Assembly: GCA_002256345.1 (NCBI GenBank)
Contig: NKIY01000002.1
Span: 434,001 to 498,000, forward strand
DNA from: Bradyrhizobiaceae bacterium PARB1
GTDB lineage: Bacteria; Pseudomonadota; Alphaproteobacteria; Rhizobiales; Xanthobacteraceae
DNA length: 64,000 bases
Reading direction: 5' to 3'
A program made the translations under genes and the position numbers. Below the pieces are notes generated by a model, which was not told the origin of the DNA, ran no database searches, and saw nothing but the letters and a program-made list of their open reading frames with translations. Of this stretch, positions 36,663-46,299 are shown piece after piece. The first letter of the stretch is position 1. Each line of letters opens with the position of its first letter.

Positions 36663-38165
36663 GTGACCTCAGCCAGCACCTCGCCGACCCTCGATGGATT
36701 GTTCCGCCGCTCACTGCTTCGGCAGCCGCAAGCGCTGGCTCTGGTCGACCCCGCCGACAAGATGCGCATCACACAGACGGCGCAACAGCGCCTCACCTTC
36801 GCCGCAGCAGATCGTGAGATAAATGCCCTGACAGCGCATTTTATCGACATGGGCCTGCCGCCCGGCTCGGTCATCGCCTTACAGCTTCCGAACACTGTGG
36901 AATTCGTCCTGACGCTGCTCGCCGCGCACCGCGCGGGGCTGGTTGCCGCACTGTTGCCGCAACTCTGGCGGCAGCACGATCTCACCACCGCACTGAACCG
37001 CACCGGCGCCCGCGCCATCATCACGTCGAGCCGGATCGATGGCGTCAGCCACGCCGATCTGATCATGAATGCCGCCGCCGAAGCGTTTTCGATCCGTTAC
37101 GTCGGCGGCTTCGGCAACGATCTGCCGGAAGGCATGATCCCGCTCGATCATGTGCTGGCCGGCCCCTTCATAGAGCCGCTACCGCCGACGCCGGATGCGC
37201 GCAGCGCCGCCATCATCACCTTCGACATCACTACCGACGGTTTTCGCGCGGTGCCGCGGACGCATCTCAATCTGATTTCCGGCGGCCTTGCCGTGTTCCT
37301 CGAAAGCGGCATACCGCAAGGCGCCAGCATGATGTCGACGTTGATGCCGACATCCTTCGGCCATCTCGCCTCGTCGCTCGTGACCTGGCTGCTCTCCGGC
37401 GGCGTGCTGTCGCTCCACCATCCGTTCGACAGCGCCGTGCTGGAGCGCGAAATCATCGATGGCGGCTGCGATGTCCTGCTCGCTCCGGCCCCCTTTGCCC
37501 AGCGCCTCGCCGAGGATGGCCTGCTCGATCGCGCGCCGATGCTCAAACACGTGGTCGGTCTTTGGCGCACTCCCGAGCAGGTGGAAAGCTCCGCCGCCTG
37601 GCCGGCCATGCAAGCCGATTTCACCGATGTCTATCTGTTCGGCGAAGCCGGCCTGTTCGGCGCCATCCGCTCCACCGATGGGCTGCCTGCCACCATCCTG
37701 CCCGGTCCGCATGGCGCACCGCGTGCAGCTACGGGCACCGCTATTGCCGGCGAGACGCTGTTGACGCCGCGCGGCACGCTTGGCCTGCGCGGCCCGATGG
37801 TGCCGGTCCTTGCCTATACGGCGCAGGCCGATGCCAGCAACGGGCTGATCCCCGCCAAGCCGCTCGACTATGTGGACACCGGCTATCAGGCCCGCCTCGA
37901 CCGGGCGACCGGCGCATTGCACATCACGGCACCTCCCTCAGGCGTGATGTCCGTTGGCGGCTATCGCTTCCTATCTCAGGACCTCGGCGAATGGGCCAAG
38001 CGGCTCGGCGACAATGCCATGCTGACGGCACTTCCGGATCGCCTCAGCGGCTACCGCCTCGCCGGCCGCGCCAGTGACAACGGTCGCGCCCGCGAAGCGC
38101 TGACAGAGCTCGGGCTGAATCCCCTCATGGTCGAAGCGTTTCGGGATCGGGCGGCGGCAGAGTAA
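36663..38165 (+). CDS. Degenerate AMP-dependent synthetase/ligase-like protein
   Basis: 500 residues with the overall plan of acyl-CoA synthetases: FAAADREINALTAHFIDMGLPPGSVIALQLPNTVEF is the canonical N-terminal region. The ATP-phosphate loop, normally TSGTTG-x-PK, is replaced by ITFDITTDGFRAVPRTH (about residues 185-201). The DTGY motif (YVDTGYQARL) persists. Probably lacks normal adenylation activity or has a changed nucleotide requirement (inference). GTG start, 4 bp after the YejA-like gene. Role unknown. Confidence 0.78.
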   Translation: MTSASTSPTLDGLFRRSLLRQPQALALVDPADKMRITQTAQQRLTFAAADREINALTAHFIDMGLPPGSVIALQLPNTVEFVLTLLAAHRAGLVAALLPQLWRQHDLTTALNRTGARAIITSSRIDGVSHADLIMNAAAEAFSIRYVGGFGNDLPEGMIPLDHVLAGPFIEPLPPTPDARSAAIITFDITTDGFRAVPRTHLNLISGGLAVFLESGIPQGASMMSTLMPTSFGHLASSLVTWLLSGGVLSLHHPFDSAVLEREIIDGGCDVLLAPAPFAQRLAEDGLLDRAPMLKHVVGLWRTPEQVESSAAWPAMQADFTDVYLFGEAGLFGAIRSTDGLPATILPGPHGAPRAATGTAIAGETLLTPRGTLGLRGPMVPVLAYTAQADASNGLIPAKPLDYVDTGYQARLDRATGALHITAPPSGVMSVGGYRFLSQDLGEWAKRLGDNAMLTALPDRLSGYRLAGRASDNGRAREALTELGLNPLMVEAFRDRAAAE

Positions 38166-38297
38166 TCCGCTGAACAAGATACAGCGCAGCACAACGAAAA
38201 CGTCAACAATCTCAGGGCGTTTTCTGCCTTTCCTATTGACCGCGCATTAACGACATCGCGCTAGCGTGACCTTACTTATTTCCTCGGGGTCTCGCGC

Positions 38298-39536
38298 ATG
38301 TCCGATCAGGCGACCATCGTTGCCATCTCCAGTCAGCAACCTGCGCCCTTCGCGACCGCCCTCGCCGACAGTAATATTTTTCCCGTGGTCGATGCGAATT
38401 GGAGCACTGCGCTCGAAGCAATTGCACAGGTACAGCCTGCCGCAGTGGTGGTATCCGCATCATCGGCTGAGCTTCCAGCCTTTGAACAACTTGCCGCGAA
38501 GCTTGGTACGCGCCAGCCATACATCCCGCTGATCGCCATCGATCCGGTGTCGGAATTGCCAGGTCACGCCATCCCCCTCATCGGCGATCGCGGCCAGTTT
38601 CACCGCCTCAGTTCTCGACTGCGGAATGCGCTGCGCGTCCGCGCCCTGCATGCAACGGTGCTGCGTCGCCTCACTGCCGAAAACCTCCATCGCTTCACCA
38701 CCAATGCGCCGGACCCGCTCGACGATGCCACCGTGATGCTCATTGGCCGCGGCGGCAGCCATCCGGCTTTGTCTGTAGCATTCGGAGAACGCGTCAGCGT
38801 GGTCGGCGCGCTCAGCGTCGAAGCTGCCGCCAAGCATCTCAATGCCAGAGATCTCGACGGGATTGTCATCGGCGATGGATTTACGCCGCGCGTTGTCGAT
38901 GCGTTTCTGACAGTGCTTGCGGAAGACCCCCGCTTCCGCAGCCTGCCGGTGATCGTCACCACGTCCGGCCTTGCGCACGTTTACGATCTCGCCAATCTCG
39001 AAACCATCGCAGGCGATGCGGACCTGGTCACGCAGTTGACCTTCCCGCTGGTGCGCCAGCGTGCTTTCGAGGCGCGACTGAACCGGACATTGCGCTCGAT
39101 CGAATCCGACGGCCTGATCGATGCGACGACCGGGCTGCTCACTCCGGAGGCGTTCGATCGCGATCTTGCCACCGCCGTCTATCACACCCAGACCCGCGGC
39201 GGTGGCCTCTCCGCGGCGCGCTTCTCTTTCAAGGACATCTCGCTGCGCGCCCAGCGCGACGCGGCACGGATCATCAGCCGGCTGATGCGCAAGATCGATT
39301 TCGGCATGCTCTGCGCAGACGGCTCGATCGTGGTGGTGTTCGCCGAGACCGATCCACGCAACGCTCACATGATCGCACGACGCCTCTCTGCCGTCATGAA
39401 ACACACGATGCACGGTCCGAAACGCGACGCCCGCAATGACCCGCGAGTGAGGGTGACCGGCATGACGCCAGATGACTCGGCAAAATCGTTGCTGATGCGA
39501 TTGCAGGATGCGACGACCCAACGCGCGGCATCCTAG
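38298..39536 (+). CDS. Degenerate GGDEF-like / receiver-like regulatory protein
   Basis: 412 residues, soluble. The first 260 residues look like two receiver-type alpha/beta modules without a clear phospho-acceptor pocket. From about 280 onward the layout follows a GGDEF domain (DATTGLLTPEAFDRDLATAV, RMKHT-like spacing, then ADGSIVVVFAETDPRNAHMIARRL), but the GG(D/E)EF signature itself is replaced by ADGSI. It should not synthesise c-di-GMP; a binding or scaffold role is possible. Stand-alone gene; weak TTGACC-type promoter at about 38236. Confidence 0.65.
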   Translation: MSDQATIVAISSQQPAPFATALADSNIFPVVDANWSTALEAIAQVQPAAVVVSASSAELPAFEQLAAKLGTRQPYIPLIAIDPVSELPGHAIPLIGDRGQFHRLSSRLRNALRVRALHATVLRRLTAENLHRFTTNAPDPLDDATVMLIGRGGSHPALSVAFGERVSVVGALSVEAAAKHLNARDLDGIVIGDGFTPRVVDAFLTVLAEDPRFRSLPVIVTTSGLAHVYDLANLETIAGDADLVTQLTFPLVRQRAFEARLNRTLRSIESDGLIDATTGLLTPEAFDRDLATAVYHTQTRGGGLSAARFSFKDISLRAQRDAARIISRLMRKIDFGMLCADGSIVVVFAETDPRNAHMIARRLSAVMKHTMHGPKRDARNDPRVRVTGMTPDDSAKSLLMRLQDATTQRAAS

Positions 39537-39607
39537 GATATCCCGAAGAGGTCGGAACGAAGCACATATCGCTGCATTGTAAAGCACCTACAATGGAGAC
39601 AACGATA

Positions 39608-40003
39608 ATGAAAAAGCTCGCACTCATCACCGCTTCGCTCGCAATCCTCGCCACGCCCGTTCTCGCCCAGACGGCGACAACCACAGGCGCGGCCCCCGCG
39701 GAGGCCAAGTTCTCGACAGTCTCCAAGGAGGAGATGTTTTCGTCCAAGCTGAAGGGACTGAACATCACAAACCAGAAGGACGAAACGATCGGCGAGATCA
39801 GCGATCTGGCGATCAAGAACAACCAGGTTGACGCGCTGATCCTGTCGGTCGGCGGCTTCCTGGGCATGGGCGAACACTATGTTGCGGTATCGCCGTCCTC
39901 GGTGAAAGTCACCTATGACAACAAGAACAACAAGTGGTTGGCCTCGATGAACACCACAAAGGAAGCCTTGAAGGCTGCCCCGGAGTTCAAATATCCAAAG
40001 TAA
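39608..40003 (+). CDS. PRC-barrel domain protein, periplasmic
   Basis: 131 residues. Signal peptide KKLALITASLAILATPVLAQ. The PRC-barrel core is SSKLKGLNITNQKDETIGEISDLAI then NNQVDALILSVGGFLGMGEHYVAV and SSVKVTYDN. ATG at 39608 with GGAG upstream. Such secreted PRC-barrel proteins are abundant in Bradyrhizobium-type genomes; function unknown. Confidence 0.88.
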   Translation: MKKLALITASLAILATPVLAQTATTTGAAPAEAKFSTVSKEEMFSSKLKGLNITNQKDETIGEISDLAIKNNQVDALILSVGGFLGMGEHYVAVSPSSVKVTYDNKNNKWLASMNTTKEALKAAPEFKYPK

Positions 40004-40024
40004 TCGTACTTTTGTGGCGTCAAT

Positions 40025-40056
40025 CGCGGCCGCCGGCAGTCCTGCCGACGGCCGCG
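40025..40056. terminator. GC-rich hairpin between convergent PRC-barrel gene and mfd
   Basis: CGCGGCCGCCGGCAG (40025-40039) and TGCCGACGGCCGCG (40043-40056) form a long imperfect stem with a three-base loop in the 57-bp convergent gap. Likely ends both transcripts, though no strong T-tract is present. Confidence 0.65.
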
Positions 40057-40060
40057 TGCG

Positions 40061-43000
40061 TTATGCGGCTTTCTTGTTTTCCGCGAGATTGGCAAGATCG
40101 CGGAGGATATCCGTAGCGCCTTCGAGACGATCCTCAGGTGTGTCCCAATCCTGGAGGAACACCACCTTCATATCCGGGCGAACCTTGGCGGCATTACCGT
40201 AGCGACGGATGAACGCCACCAGCTTCTCCGGCTCGGCAAAGCTGTTGTCACGGAAAACGAGAGACATCCCCTTTGGACCGGCATCGACCTTTTCGATATT
40301 GGCGCGGCGGCAATACGCCTTGATGGCCGCGATCTTGAAGAGATAACGCACCTCGTCCGGCAGCACGCCAAAACGATCACGCAATTCAGCGGCAAAGCTC
40401 TCGATCTCCTCATCGGTGTCAAGATCGGCGAGCCTGCGATACAGCGATAGGCGGACCGAAAGATCGGCCACGAAATCGTCGGGGATCAATACCGGCATGC
40501 CGATAGTGATGGTCGGCGACCAACGATCAGCAATCGGTTCGGAAATGCCCGACTTGAGCGCCAGGATCGCCTCCTCCAGCATCGACTGGTAGAGCTCGAA
40601 GCCGACTTCCTTGATGTGACCCGACTGCTCCTCGCCGAGCAGATTGCCGGCGCCACGGATATCGAGATCGTGCGAGGCGAGCTGAAAGCCGGCGCCTAGA
40701 TTTTCCAGCGACTGCAGCACCTTCAAGCGGCGCTCCGCCTGTCCGGTGATCTTCTGCTTCTCCGGCAGCGTGAACAGCGCATAGGCGCGCAGCTTGGAGC
40801 GGCCGACGCGGCCACGCAGCTGATAGAGCTGTGCGAGGCCGAACATGTCCGCGCGGTGGATGATCAGCGTATTGGCATTCGGGATGTCGAGGCCGGATTC
40901 AACGATCGTGGTGGAGAGCAAAATGTCGTATTTGCCGTCATAAAAGGCCGACATGATGTCCTCAATGATGGTCGGCGCCATCTGGCCGTGGGCCACCGCG
41001 ACCTTCATCTCCGGCACATGCTTGTCGAGGAAGGCTTTCACTTCGGCGAGATCATCGATGCGCGGCACCACATAGAATGCCTGCCCGCCACGATAACGCT
41101 CACGCAGCAACGCCTCGCGGATCATCAGGGGATCATGCGGCGCCACGAAAGTTCGTACAGCGAGACGATCGACCGGCGCCGAAGCGATGATCGACAGATC
41201 GCGCACGCCGGTGAGCGCAAGCTGCAGCGTGCGCGGAATCGGCGTTGCCGACAGCGTCAGCACGTGGACGTTCGCACGCAACTGCTTGAGACGCTCCTTG
41301 TGCGTCACACCAAAGTGCTGCTCCTCGTCCACCACCACGAGTCCGAGATCCTTGAACTTGATGGACTTGCCGAGCAACGCATGGGTGCCGACGACGATAT
41401 CCACGGAGCCATCGGCTAGACCCTTTTTGGTCGCCGTCATTTCCTTCGGGGTGACCAACCGCGAAGCCTGCGCGACATTCACGGGGAAACCGCGAAAACG
41501 TTCTGCGAAATTCTTGGCGTGCTGACGTGCCAGCAGCGTGGTCGGAACGACGACCGCGACTTGCTTGCCTTCCATGGCAACGCCAAAGGTCGCGCGCATG
41601 GCGACTTCCGTCTTACCGAATCCAACGTCGCCGCAGATCAAACGATCCATCGGTTTGCCGCTTTCCAGATCGTGCAATGCCGCGTCGATGGCGTTCTGCT
41701 GATCCTCAGTTTCCTCATAGGGGAAGCGCGCGCAGAATTCGTCATAGGTCTCGCGCGGGATCGAAATCTTCTCGGTCTCTCGCAAGTGCCGTTCGGCGGC
41801 GATCTTGATGAGTTCGCCGGCGATTTCCTGAATGCGGTTCTTCAGCTTGGCCTTACGGGCCTGCCAGCCGGAGCCGCCGAGCTTGTCGAGCTCCACATTG
41901 GTCTGGTCGGAGCCGTAGCGCGACAGCAGCTCGATGTTCTCGACCGGCAGATAAAGCTTGGTCTCGTTGGCGTAGCGCAGTTCGAGACAATCATGCGGCG
42001 CACCGCCGACATCGAGGGTCTGCAGGCCGACAAAGCGGCCGATTCCGTGTTCGACATGGACGACGATATCGCCGGCCGAGAGCGACGTGACTTCCGAAAT
42101 GAAGTTGTCGAGCTTGCGACTGGCCTTGCGGGGACGCACCAGGCGGTCGCCGAGAATGTCCTGCTCGCTGATGACCGCGACATGGTCGGTCTCGAAGCCA
42201 CTCTCCATCCCGACGACGGCAAGCGAGGCCTCGTTGCGCGGCACCGCGTTTACCGCGCGCCATGAATTCACCATCTGCAGATTGAGCAGCTTGTGATCCT
42301 TGAGCATGCTGGCCATACGGTCGCGCGAGCCTTCGCTCCACAGCGCGACGACGACCTTCTTGCGCGCAGACTGCAACGCCTGGATATGCGCGACGACGCG
42401 CTCAAAGACATTGACCGATGTGTCGGCGCGTTCGGGCGCAAAGTTGCGCCCCTGCTTCGCTCCTGCATCGACCGTATCGACGGTGCCTTCGGGCACTGCA
42501 AATGGCGACAGACGAGCGACGGCGGTCTCGCGCAGCCGCTTCTTCCATTCGTCCTCGGTGAGATAGAGCCGGCCCGGCGGCAGCGGCTTGTAAATGGCGC
42601 CACCACCTGCCATGCCCATGGCGTCCTTGCGGGCCTCGTAATAATCCTGGATTTGCTTGAAGCGCTCGCTCGCAGCGTCTTCCGCTGACGGCTGCATCAC
42701 AATGGGCGTGCGGTCGAAATAGTCGAACAGCGTGTCCATCCGCTCCTGAAACAGCGGCAGCCAGTGCTCCATGCCGGGATGACGGCGGCCTTCACTCACC
42801 GCTTCATAGAGCTGATCGTCACGCTCGGGCGCGCCGAATTCGGCCACATAGCCCATGCGGAACCGGCGTATGGTTTCGGTGACGAGCTGGAATTCGGACA
42901 CCGGTACGAGGTCGAGACCGCGCATGGTGAGATGCGTGCGCTGGGTCTCGGCATCAAAGGTGCGGATCGACTCCAGGCTGTCGCCGAAGAAGTCGAAGCG

Positions 43001-43579
43001 CACGGGCATCTCTAGTCCGGCCGGAAACAGATCGAGGATGCCGCCGCGGACCGCGTATTCGCCGGGCTCGCGCACGGTGGAGGAACGGCTGTAACCGTTG
43101 TGCTCCAGCCAGGCGACGATGTTGTCCATCGGCACCACGTTGCCCGGCGCCACTGACAGCGCCTGCCCGGCGACGAGATCCCGCGTCGGCACTCGCTGCA
43201 CCATGGCATTCACGGTGGTCAGCACGATCATCGGCTTGTCGCTGCCGGTAAGGCGCGACAGCTGCGCCAGTGCGGTCATGCGCTGGGCAAGGATTCCGGC
43301 GAAGGGCGAGACCCGATCGTAGGGCTGACAGTCCCAGGCCGGGAATTGCAGCACCGGCAAATCCGGCGCGAAAAACTCCAGTGCGCGGGCGAGCTGCTGC
43401 ATGCGCGGGCCGTCGCGGCACACCACGGCAAGGCTCACGGCCGGCGGCTTCGGCCTGGCGGCAACGGCACGTGCGAGATCGGCAACGATGAGACCCTCGG
43501 CGCCTTCGCTGACATTGGCGAAGGTCAGCGCCTTGCCGGGCGCCAGTTGCGAGGCCGGCGAAGCGACGGGAGATTTCAT
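40061..43579 (-). CDS. mfd: Transcription-repair coupling factor Mfd
   Basis: 1172 residues, full length. Order: UvrB-homology region with FPAWDCQPYDRVSP, RNA-polymerase-interaction domain (about residues 490-570, GDIVVHVEHGIGRFVGL), SF2 translocase with Walker A GDVGFGKTEVAMRAT, DEEQ box in VVVDEEQHFG and SATPIPRTL, then STTIVESGLDIPNANT and QLRGRVGRS, and a C-terminal TRCF domain. Displaces stalled RNA polymerase and recruits UvrA. Its ATG shares one base with the sdhE stop (TGATG), so translation is coupled. Confidence 0.98.
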   Translation of the reverse strand: MKSPVASPASQLAPGKALTFANVSEGAEGLIVADLARAVAARPKPPAVSLAVVCRDGPRMQQLARALEFFAPDLPVLQFPAWDCQPYDRVSPFAGILAQRMTALAQLSRLTGSDKPMIVLTTVNAMVQRVPTRDLVAGQALSVAPGNVVPMDNIVAWLEHNGYSRSSTVREPGEYAVRGGILDLFPAGLEMPVRFDFFGDSLESIRTFDAETQRTHLTMRGLDLVPVSEFQLVTETIRRFRMGYVAEFGAPERDDQLYEAVSEGRRHPGMEHWLPLFQERMDTLFDYFDRTPIVMQPSAEDAASERFKQIQDYYEARKDAMGMAGGGAIYKPLPPGRLYLTEDEWKKRLRETAVARLSPFAVPEGTVDTVDAGAKQGRNFAPERADTSVNVFERVVAHIQALQSARKKVVVALWSEGSRDRMASMLKDHKLLNLQMVNSWRAVNAVPRNEASLAVVGMESGFETDHVAVISEQDILGDRLVRPRKASRKLDNFISEVTSLSAGDIVVHVEHGIGRFVGLQTLDVGGAPHDCLELRYANETKLYLPVENIELLSRYGSDQTNVELDKLGGSGWQARKAKLKNRIQEIAGELIKIAAERHLRETEKISIPRETYDEFCARFPYEETEDQQNAIDAALHDLESGKPMDRLICGDVGFGKTEVAMRATFGVAMEGKQVAVVVPTTLLARQHAKNFAERFRGFPVNVAQASRLVTPKEMTATKKGLADGSVDIVVGTHALLGKSIKFKDLGLVVVDEEQHFGVTHKERLKQLRANVHVLTLSATPIPRTLQLALTGVRDLSIIASAPVDRLAVRTFVAPHDPLMIREALLRERYRGGQAFYVVPRIDDLAEVKAFLDKHVPEMKVAVAHGQMAPTIIEDIMSAFYDGKYDILLSTTIVESGLDIPNANTLIIHRADMFGLAQLYQLRGRVGRSKLRAYALFTLPEKQKITGQAERRLKVLQSLENLGAGFQLASHDLDIRGAGNLLGEEQSGHIKEVGFELYQSMLEEAILALKSGISEPIADRWSPTITIGMPVLIPDDFVADLSVRLSLYRRLADLDTDEEIESFAAELRDRFGVLPDEVRYLFKIAAIKAYCRRANIEKVDAGPKGMSLVFRDNSFAEPEKLVAFIRRYGNAAKVRPDMKVVFLQDWDTPEDRLEGATDILRDLANLAENKKAA

Positions 43580-43866
43580 CAGGCCTTGTCCAGATTGCGG
43601 AACTCTTTGATCCGCTCGAACAGCGGTGTGCGGTATTCCGGCGCGAGCTCGGTGTCGCCGACAAACGCGGGATACAGCTCAGGATCCTCCAGCGCGATCA
43701 GCGCCTCGAGCTGGGTCAGTTCGAGATCGGCGAGAATGCCGATCTCGGCATCCGCAAAGCGGCCGAGGATCAGGTCCATCTCGCGCGTACCGCGATGCCA
43801 GCAGCGATATAGCAGCCGCTTGCGGCGATCATCCAGCCCGTTGCTCGATCGTGTCGTTCCCGTCAT
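43579..43866 (-). CDS. sdhE: Succinate dehydrogenase assembly factor SdhE
   Basis: 95 residues; assists FAD attachment to SdhA. RGTREMD matches the family RG-x2-E-x-D motif, and RRKRLLYRCWHRGTREMDLIL and LEALIALEDPELYPAF are typical. Upstream of mfd on the same strand with 1-bp overlap, an arrangement common in this group of bacteria. Confidence 0.95.
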   Translation of the reverse strand: MTGTTRSSNGLDDRRKRLLYRCWHRGTREMDLILGRFADAEIGILADLELTQLEALIALEDPELYPAFVGDTELAPEYRTPLFERIKEFRNLDKA

Positions 43867-43906
43867 CCGTCCGTTCCCAAAACACCAGAGTCAGCGCGTG
43901 ATTTGT

Positions 43907-43931
43907 CCGAAAACCGGCATCCAGTTTTCGG
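43907..43931. repeat. Short inverted repeat (CCGAAAAC/GTTTTCGG), widespread Rhizobiales type
   Basis: CCGAAAAC (43907-43914) and GTTTTCGG (43924-43931) with TCATGC following, in the divergent sdhE/recG gap. This pattern recurs in Rhizobiales intergenic regions. A small GCCCGG/CCGGGC hairpin lies at 43960-43976. The gap 43867-44113 holds nothing else clear. Confidence 0.55.
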
Positions 43932-44113
43932 GATCATGCTCCAAAGCCAAACGCCAAAAGCCCGGACATGCCGGGCCGGCTGCATATAGCGACCGCGCGG
44001 GGCCTTGTCAGCACCTCTCGCACGCAAAGCGGGGCTGCGCGGATTGCTTTCGTTCAAAAATGGCTTCAAGTCTGGCCATATCGGCCTCTCGGGCCGCCTC
44101 CGCGAGTCGAGCG

Positions 44114-46219
44114 ATGCGCCCAGAAGTCCTCAATCCCCTGTTTGCGCCGATCACCGCCATGAGCGGGATCGGCCCGAAGCAGGACAAGCTGTTCCGCTTC
44201 CTGCTCGGCCGCAGCGAAACCCCGCGCATCGTCGATCTGCTGCTGCATCTGCCCGCCAGCGTCATCGACCGCCGCGATCGACCGAAGATCAACGAAGCCG
44301 AGATCGGCGCCATGGTGACGCTGGAGGTGGTCGTCGAACGACACCGGCCGCCACCGCCGGGCCGCTCCCGCGCGCCGCATCTCGTCTATTGTACCGACGA
44401 TACCGGCACGGTGATCCTAACCTATTTCCGCACTTATCCCGGCCAGATCGAAAAGCTGCTGCCGATCGGTGAGAAGCGCTATGTCTCCGGCAACACGCAG
44501 CTGTTTGACGGCATGCTGCAGATCACCCATCCGGACCGTGTCGTGGACGAGGAAGGGTTCGCAAAACTCTCGGGGATCGACGCCGTTTATCCGCTGACCC
44601 AGGGCCTCGCCATCACGGCCCTGCGCAAAGCAATTGCTCAAGCGTTGACCAGGCTCCCGGAATTGCCTGAATGGATCGGTGCCGATGTGATGCGGCGCTG
44701 CAAGTTTCCGTCATTCGACCAGGCCCTGCAGCGCATCCACGTCCCGCAGGAGATCACAGACATCCTGCCGGATGGCCCGTTCTGGTCGCGGCTCGCTTAT
44801 GACGAACTGCTCGCCGGCCAGCTCGCATTGGCGCTGGTGCGCGCGCAGCTGCGTCGCCCGGCCGGCGATCGCAATGCCGGCGACGGCGGGCTGCGCCGGA
44901 AGATCATCGACGCACTGCCCTATGCGCTGACGCCGTCGCAGCAGCAGGCATCGGCGGCCATCGCGGACGATCTCACGCAGCCGGTGCGTATGCTGCGCTT
45001 GCTGCAGGGCGATGTCGGCTCGGGCAAGACCGTTGTGGCGCTGCTGGCCGCTGCAGCCGTCGCGGAGGTAGGCAAACAGGCCGCCCTGATGGCGCCGACG
45101 GAAATCCTCGCACGCCAGCACGTCAAGACCATCGCGCCGCTCGCCGAACGCGCCGGCCTCCGCATCGCCATTCTCACCGGTCGCGAGAAAGGCCGGGAGC
45201 GCAAGGACATTCTGGCGCGGGTGGAAGCGGGAGAGATAGACTTCCTGGTCGGCACCCACGCGGTGATCCAGGGCGACGTCATCTTCAGATCGCTTGCTCT
45301 GGCAGTTGTCGATGAACAGCATCGGTTCGGTGTCCGTGAGCGCCTTGCGCTGACGAATAAGGGGTCTGCGGTCGACGTGCTGGTGCTGTCGGCAACGCCG
45401 ATCCCGCGGACCCTTGTGCTCACTTATTTCGGTGACATGGACATATCGGAGCTGCGCGAGAAACCCGCCGGCCGCCAGCCGATCGAGACGCGCACCTTTT
45501 CGGCAAGCCGGCTCACGGAGATCATCGATGGTGTTGGCCGCGCGGTAGATAACGGCAAGCTGATTTACTGGATCGTGCCACTGGTGGAAGAGTCCGAGAT
45601 AGACGGGCCGAAACTCACCAATGCGGAAGAACGCTTCAACAGCTTGCAGGAGCGTTTCGGCGACAAGGTAGGCCTCGTCCATGGCCGTATGCGCGGGCCG
45701 GAGAAAGATTCCGCGATGGCGCGCTTCGCCGCCGGCGAGACGCAGATCCTCGTCGCCACCACGGTGGTGGAAGTCGGCGTCGATGTGCCCGCCGCGACCA
45801 TCATGGTGATCGAGAACGCCGAACGTTTCGGCCTTGCGCAGCTGCATCAGCTCCGCGGACGCATCGGCCGCGGCTCGGAAGCGTCGACATGCCTCCTGCT
45901 CTATCGCGAACCGCTCGGCGAGATCGCCAAGAAGCGTCTTCAAGTCATCAAAGAGAGCACTGATGGTTTTCGCATCGCCGAGGAAGATCTCAAACTACGC
46001 GGCGAAGGCGACGTGCTGGGAACGCGGCAGAGCGGCCTGCCCGGCTACCGCATTGCGCGCTCCGAGATCCATGCGCAGTTGATCACGCAGGCGCGCGACG
46101 AAGCGCTGCGGATATTGCAGGATAACCCCAGGCTCACCGGCGAACGTGGCGACGCATTGCGATGCCTGCTGTATCTGTACGAGCGTGACGAGGCGATCTC
46201 GTTGCTCGGGGCGGGATAG
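44114..46219 (+). CDS. recG: ATP-dependent DNA helicase RecG
   Basis: 701 residues. N-terminal wedge/OB domain (IVDLLLHLPASVIDRRDRPKI, YVSGNTQLFDGMLQITHPD), then SF2 helicase: Walker A GDVGSGKTVVALLAA, MAPTEILARQH, VVDEQHRFGV, LVLSATPIPRTL, TTVVEVGVDVP, QLRGRIGR. Regresses stalled replication forks. The ATG at 44114 opens the conserved RPEVLNPLFAPI; the 256 codons open upstream are antisense to mfd and sdhE and not real. Confidence 0.97.
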   Translation: MRPEVLNPLFAPITAMSGIGPKQDKLFRFLLGRSETPRIVDLLLHLPASVIDRRDRPKINEAEIGAMVTLEVVVERHRPPPPGRSRAPHLVYCTDDTGTVILTYFRTYPGQIEKLLPIGEKRYVSGNTQLFDGMLQITHPDRVVDEEGFAKLSGIDAVYPLTQGLAITALRKAIAQALTRLPELPEWIGADVMRRCKFPSFDQALQRIHVPQEITDILPDGPFWSRLAYDELLAGQLALALVRAQLRRPAGDRNAGDGGLRRKIIDALPYALTPSQQQASAAIADDLTQPVRMLRLLQGDVGSGKTVVALLAAAAVAEVGKQAALMAPTEILARQHVKTIAPLAERAGLRIAILTGREKGRERKDILARVEAGEIDFLVGTHAVIQGDVIFRSLALAVVDEQHRFGVRERLALTNKGSAVDVLVLSATPIPRTLVLTYFGDMDISELREKPAGRQPIETRTFSASRLTEIIDGVGRAVDNGKLIYWIVPLVEESEIDGPKLTNAEERFNSLQERFGDKVGLVHGRMRGPEKDSAMARFAAGETQILVATTVVEVGVDVPAATIMVIENAERFGLAQLHQLRGRIGRGSEASTCLLLYREPLGEIAKKRLQVIKESTDGFRIAEEDLKLRGEGDVLGTRQSGLPGYRIARSEIHAQLITQARDEALRILQDNPRLTGERGDALRCLLYLYERDEAISLLGAG

Positions 46220-46235
46220 GCTATTCACGGCGCGT

Positions 46236-46252
46236 AATGTTATTGCAATGTT
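46236..46252. promoter_or_regulatory. Putative OmpR-type operator (AATGTT direct repeat, 11-bp phase)
   Basis: AATGTT at 46236-46241 and again at 46247-46252, start-to-start 11 bp, about 48 bp before the GTG of the response-regulator gene. Same geometry as the site at 29561 but different sequence; likely autoregulation. Confidence 0.5.
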
Positions 46253-46299
46253 CTCCCGGTCAGTTCTAGTCCTTTGCGTCAAGCGAACGGGAGGATTGC

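Noticed and set aside
38236-38264. TTGACC-type promoter before the GGDEF-like gene
   Set aside because: Good -35 but the -10 (CGCTAG) is weak; not listed as a feature.
43346-44113. N-terminal extension of the recG frame
   Set aside because: Lies over the mfd and sdhE genes on the other strand and shows no RecG homology; the ATG at 44114 fits the family.
44711-45943. 410-codon minus-strand frame
   Set aside because: Antisense to the helicase part of recG.
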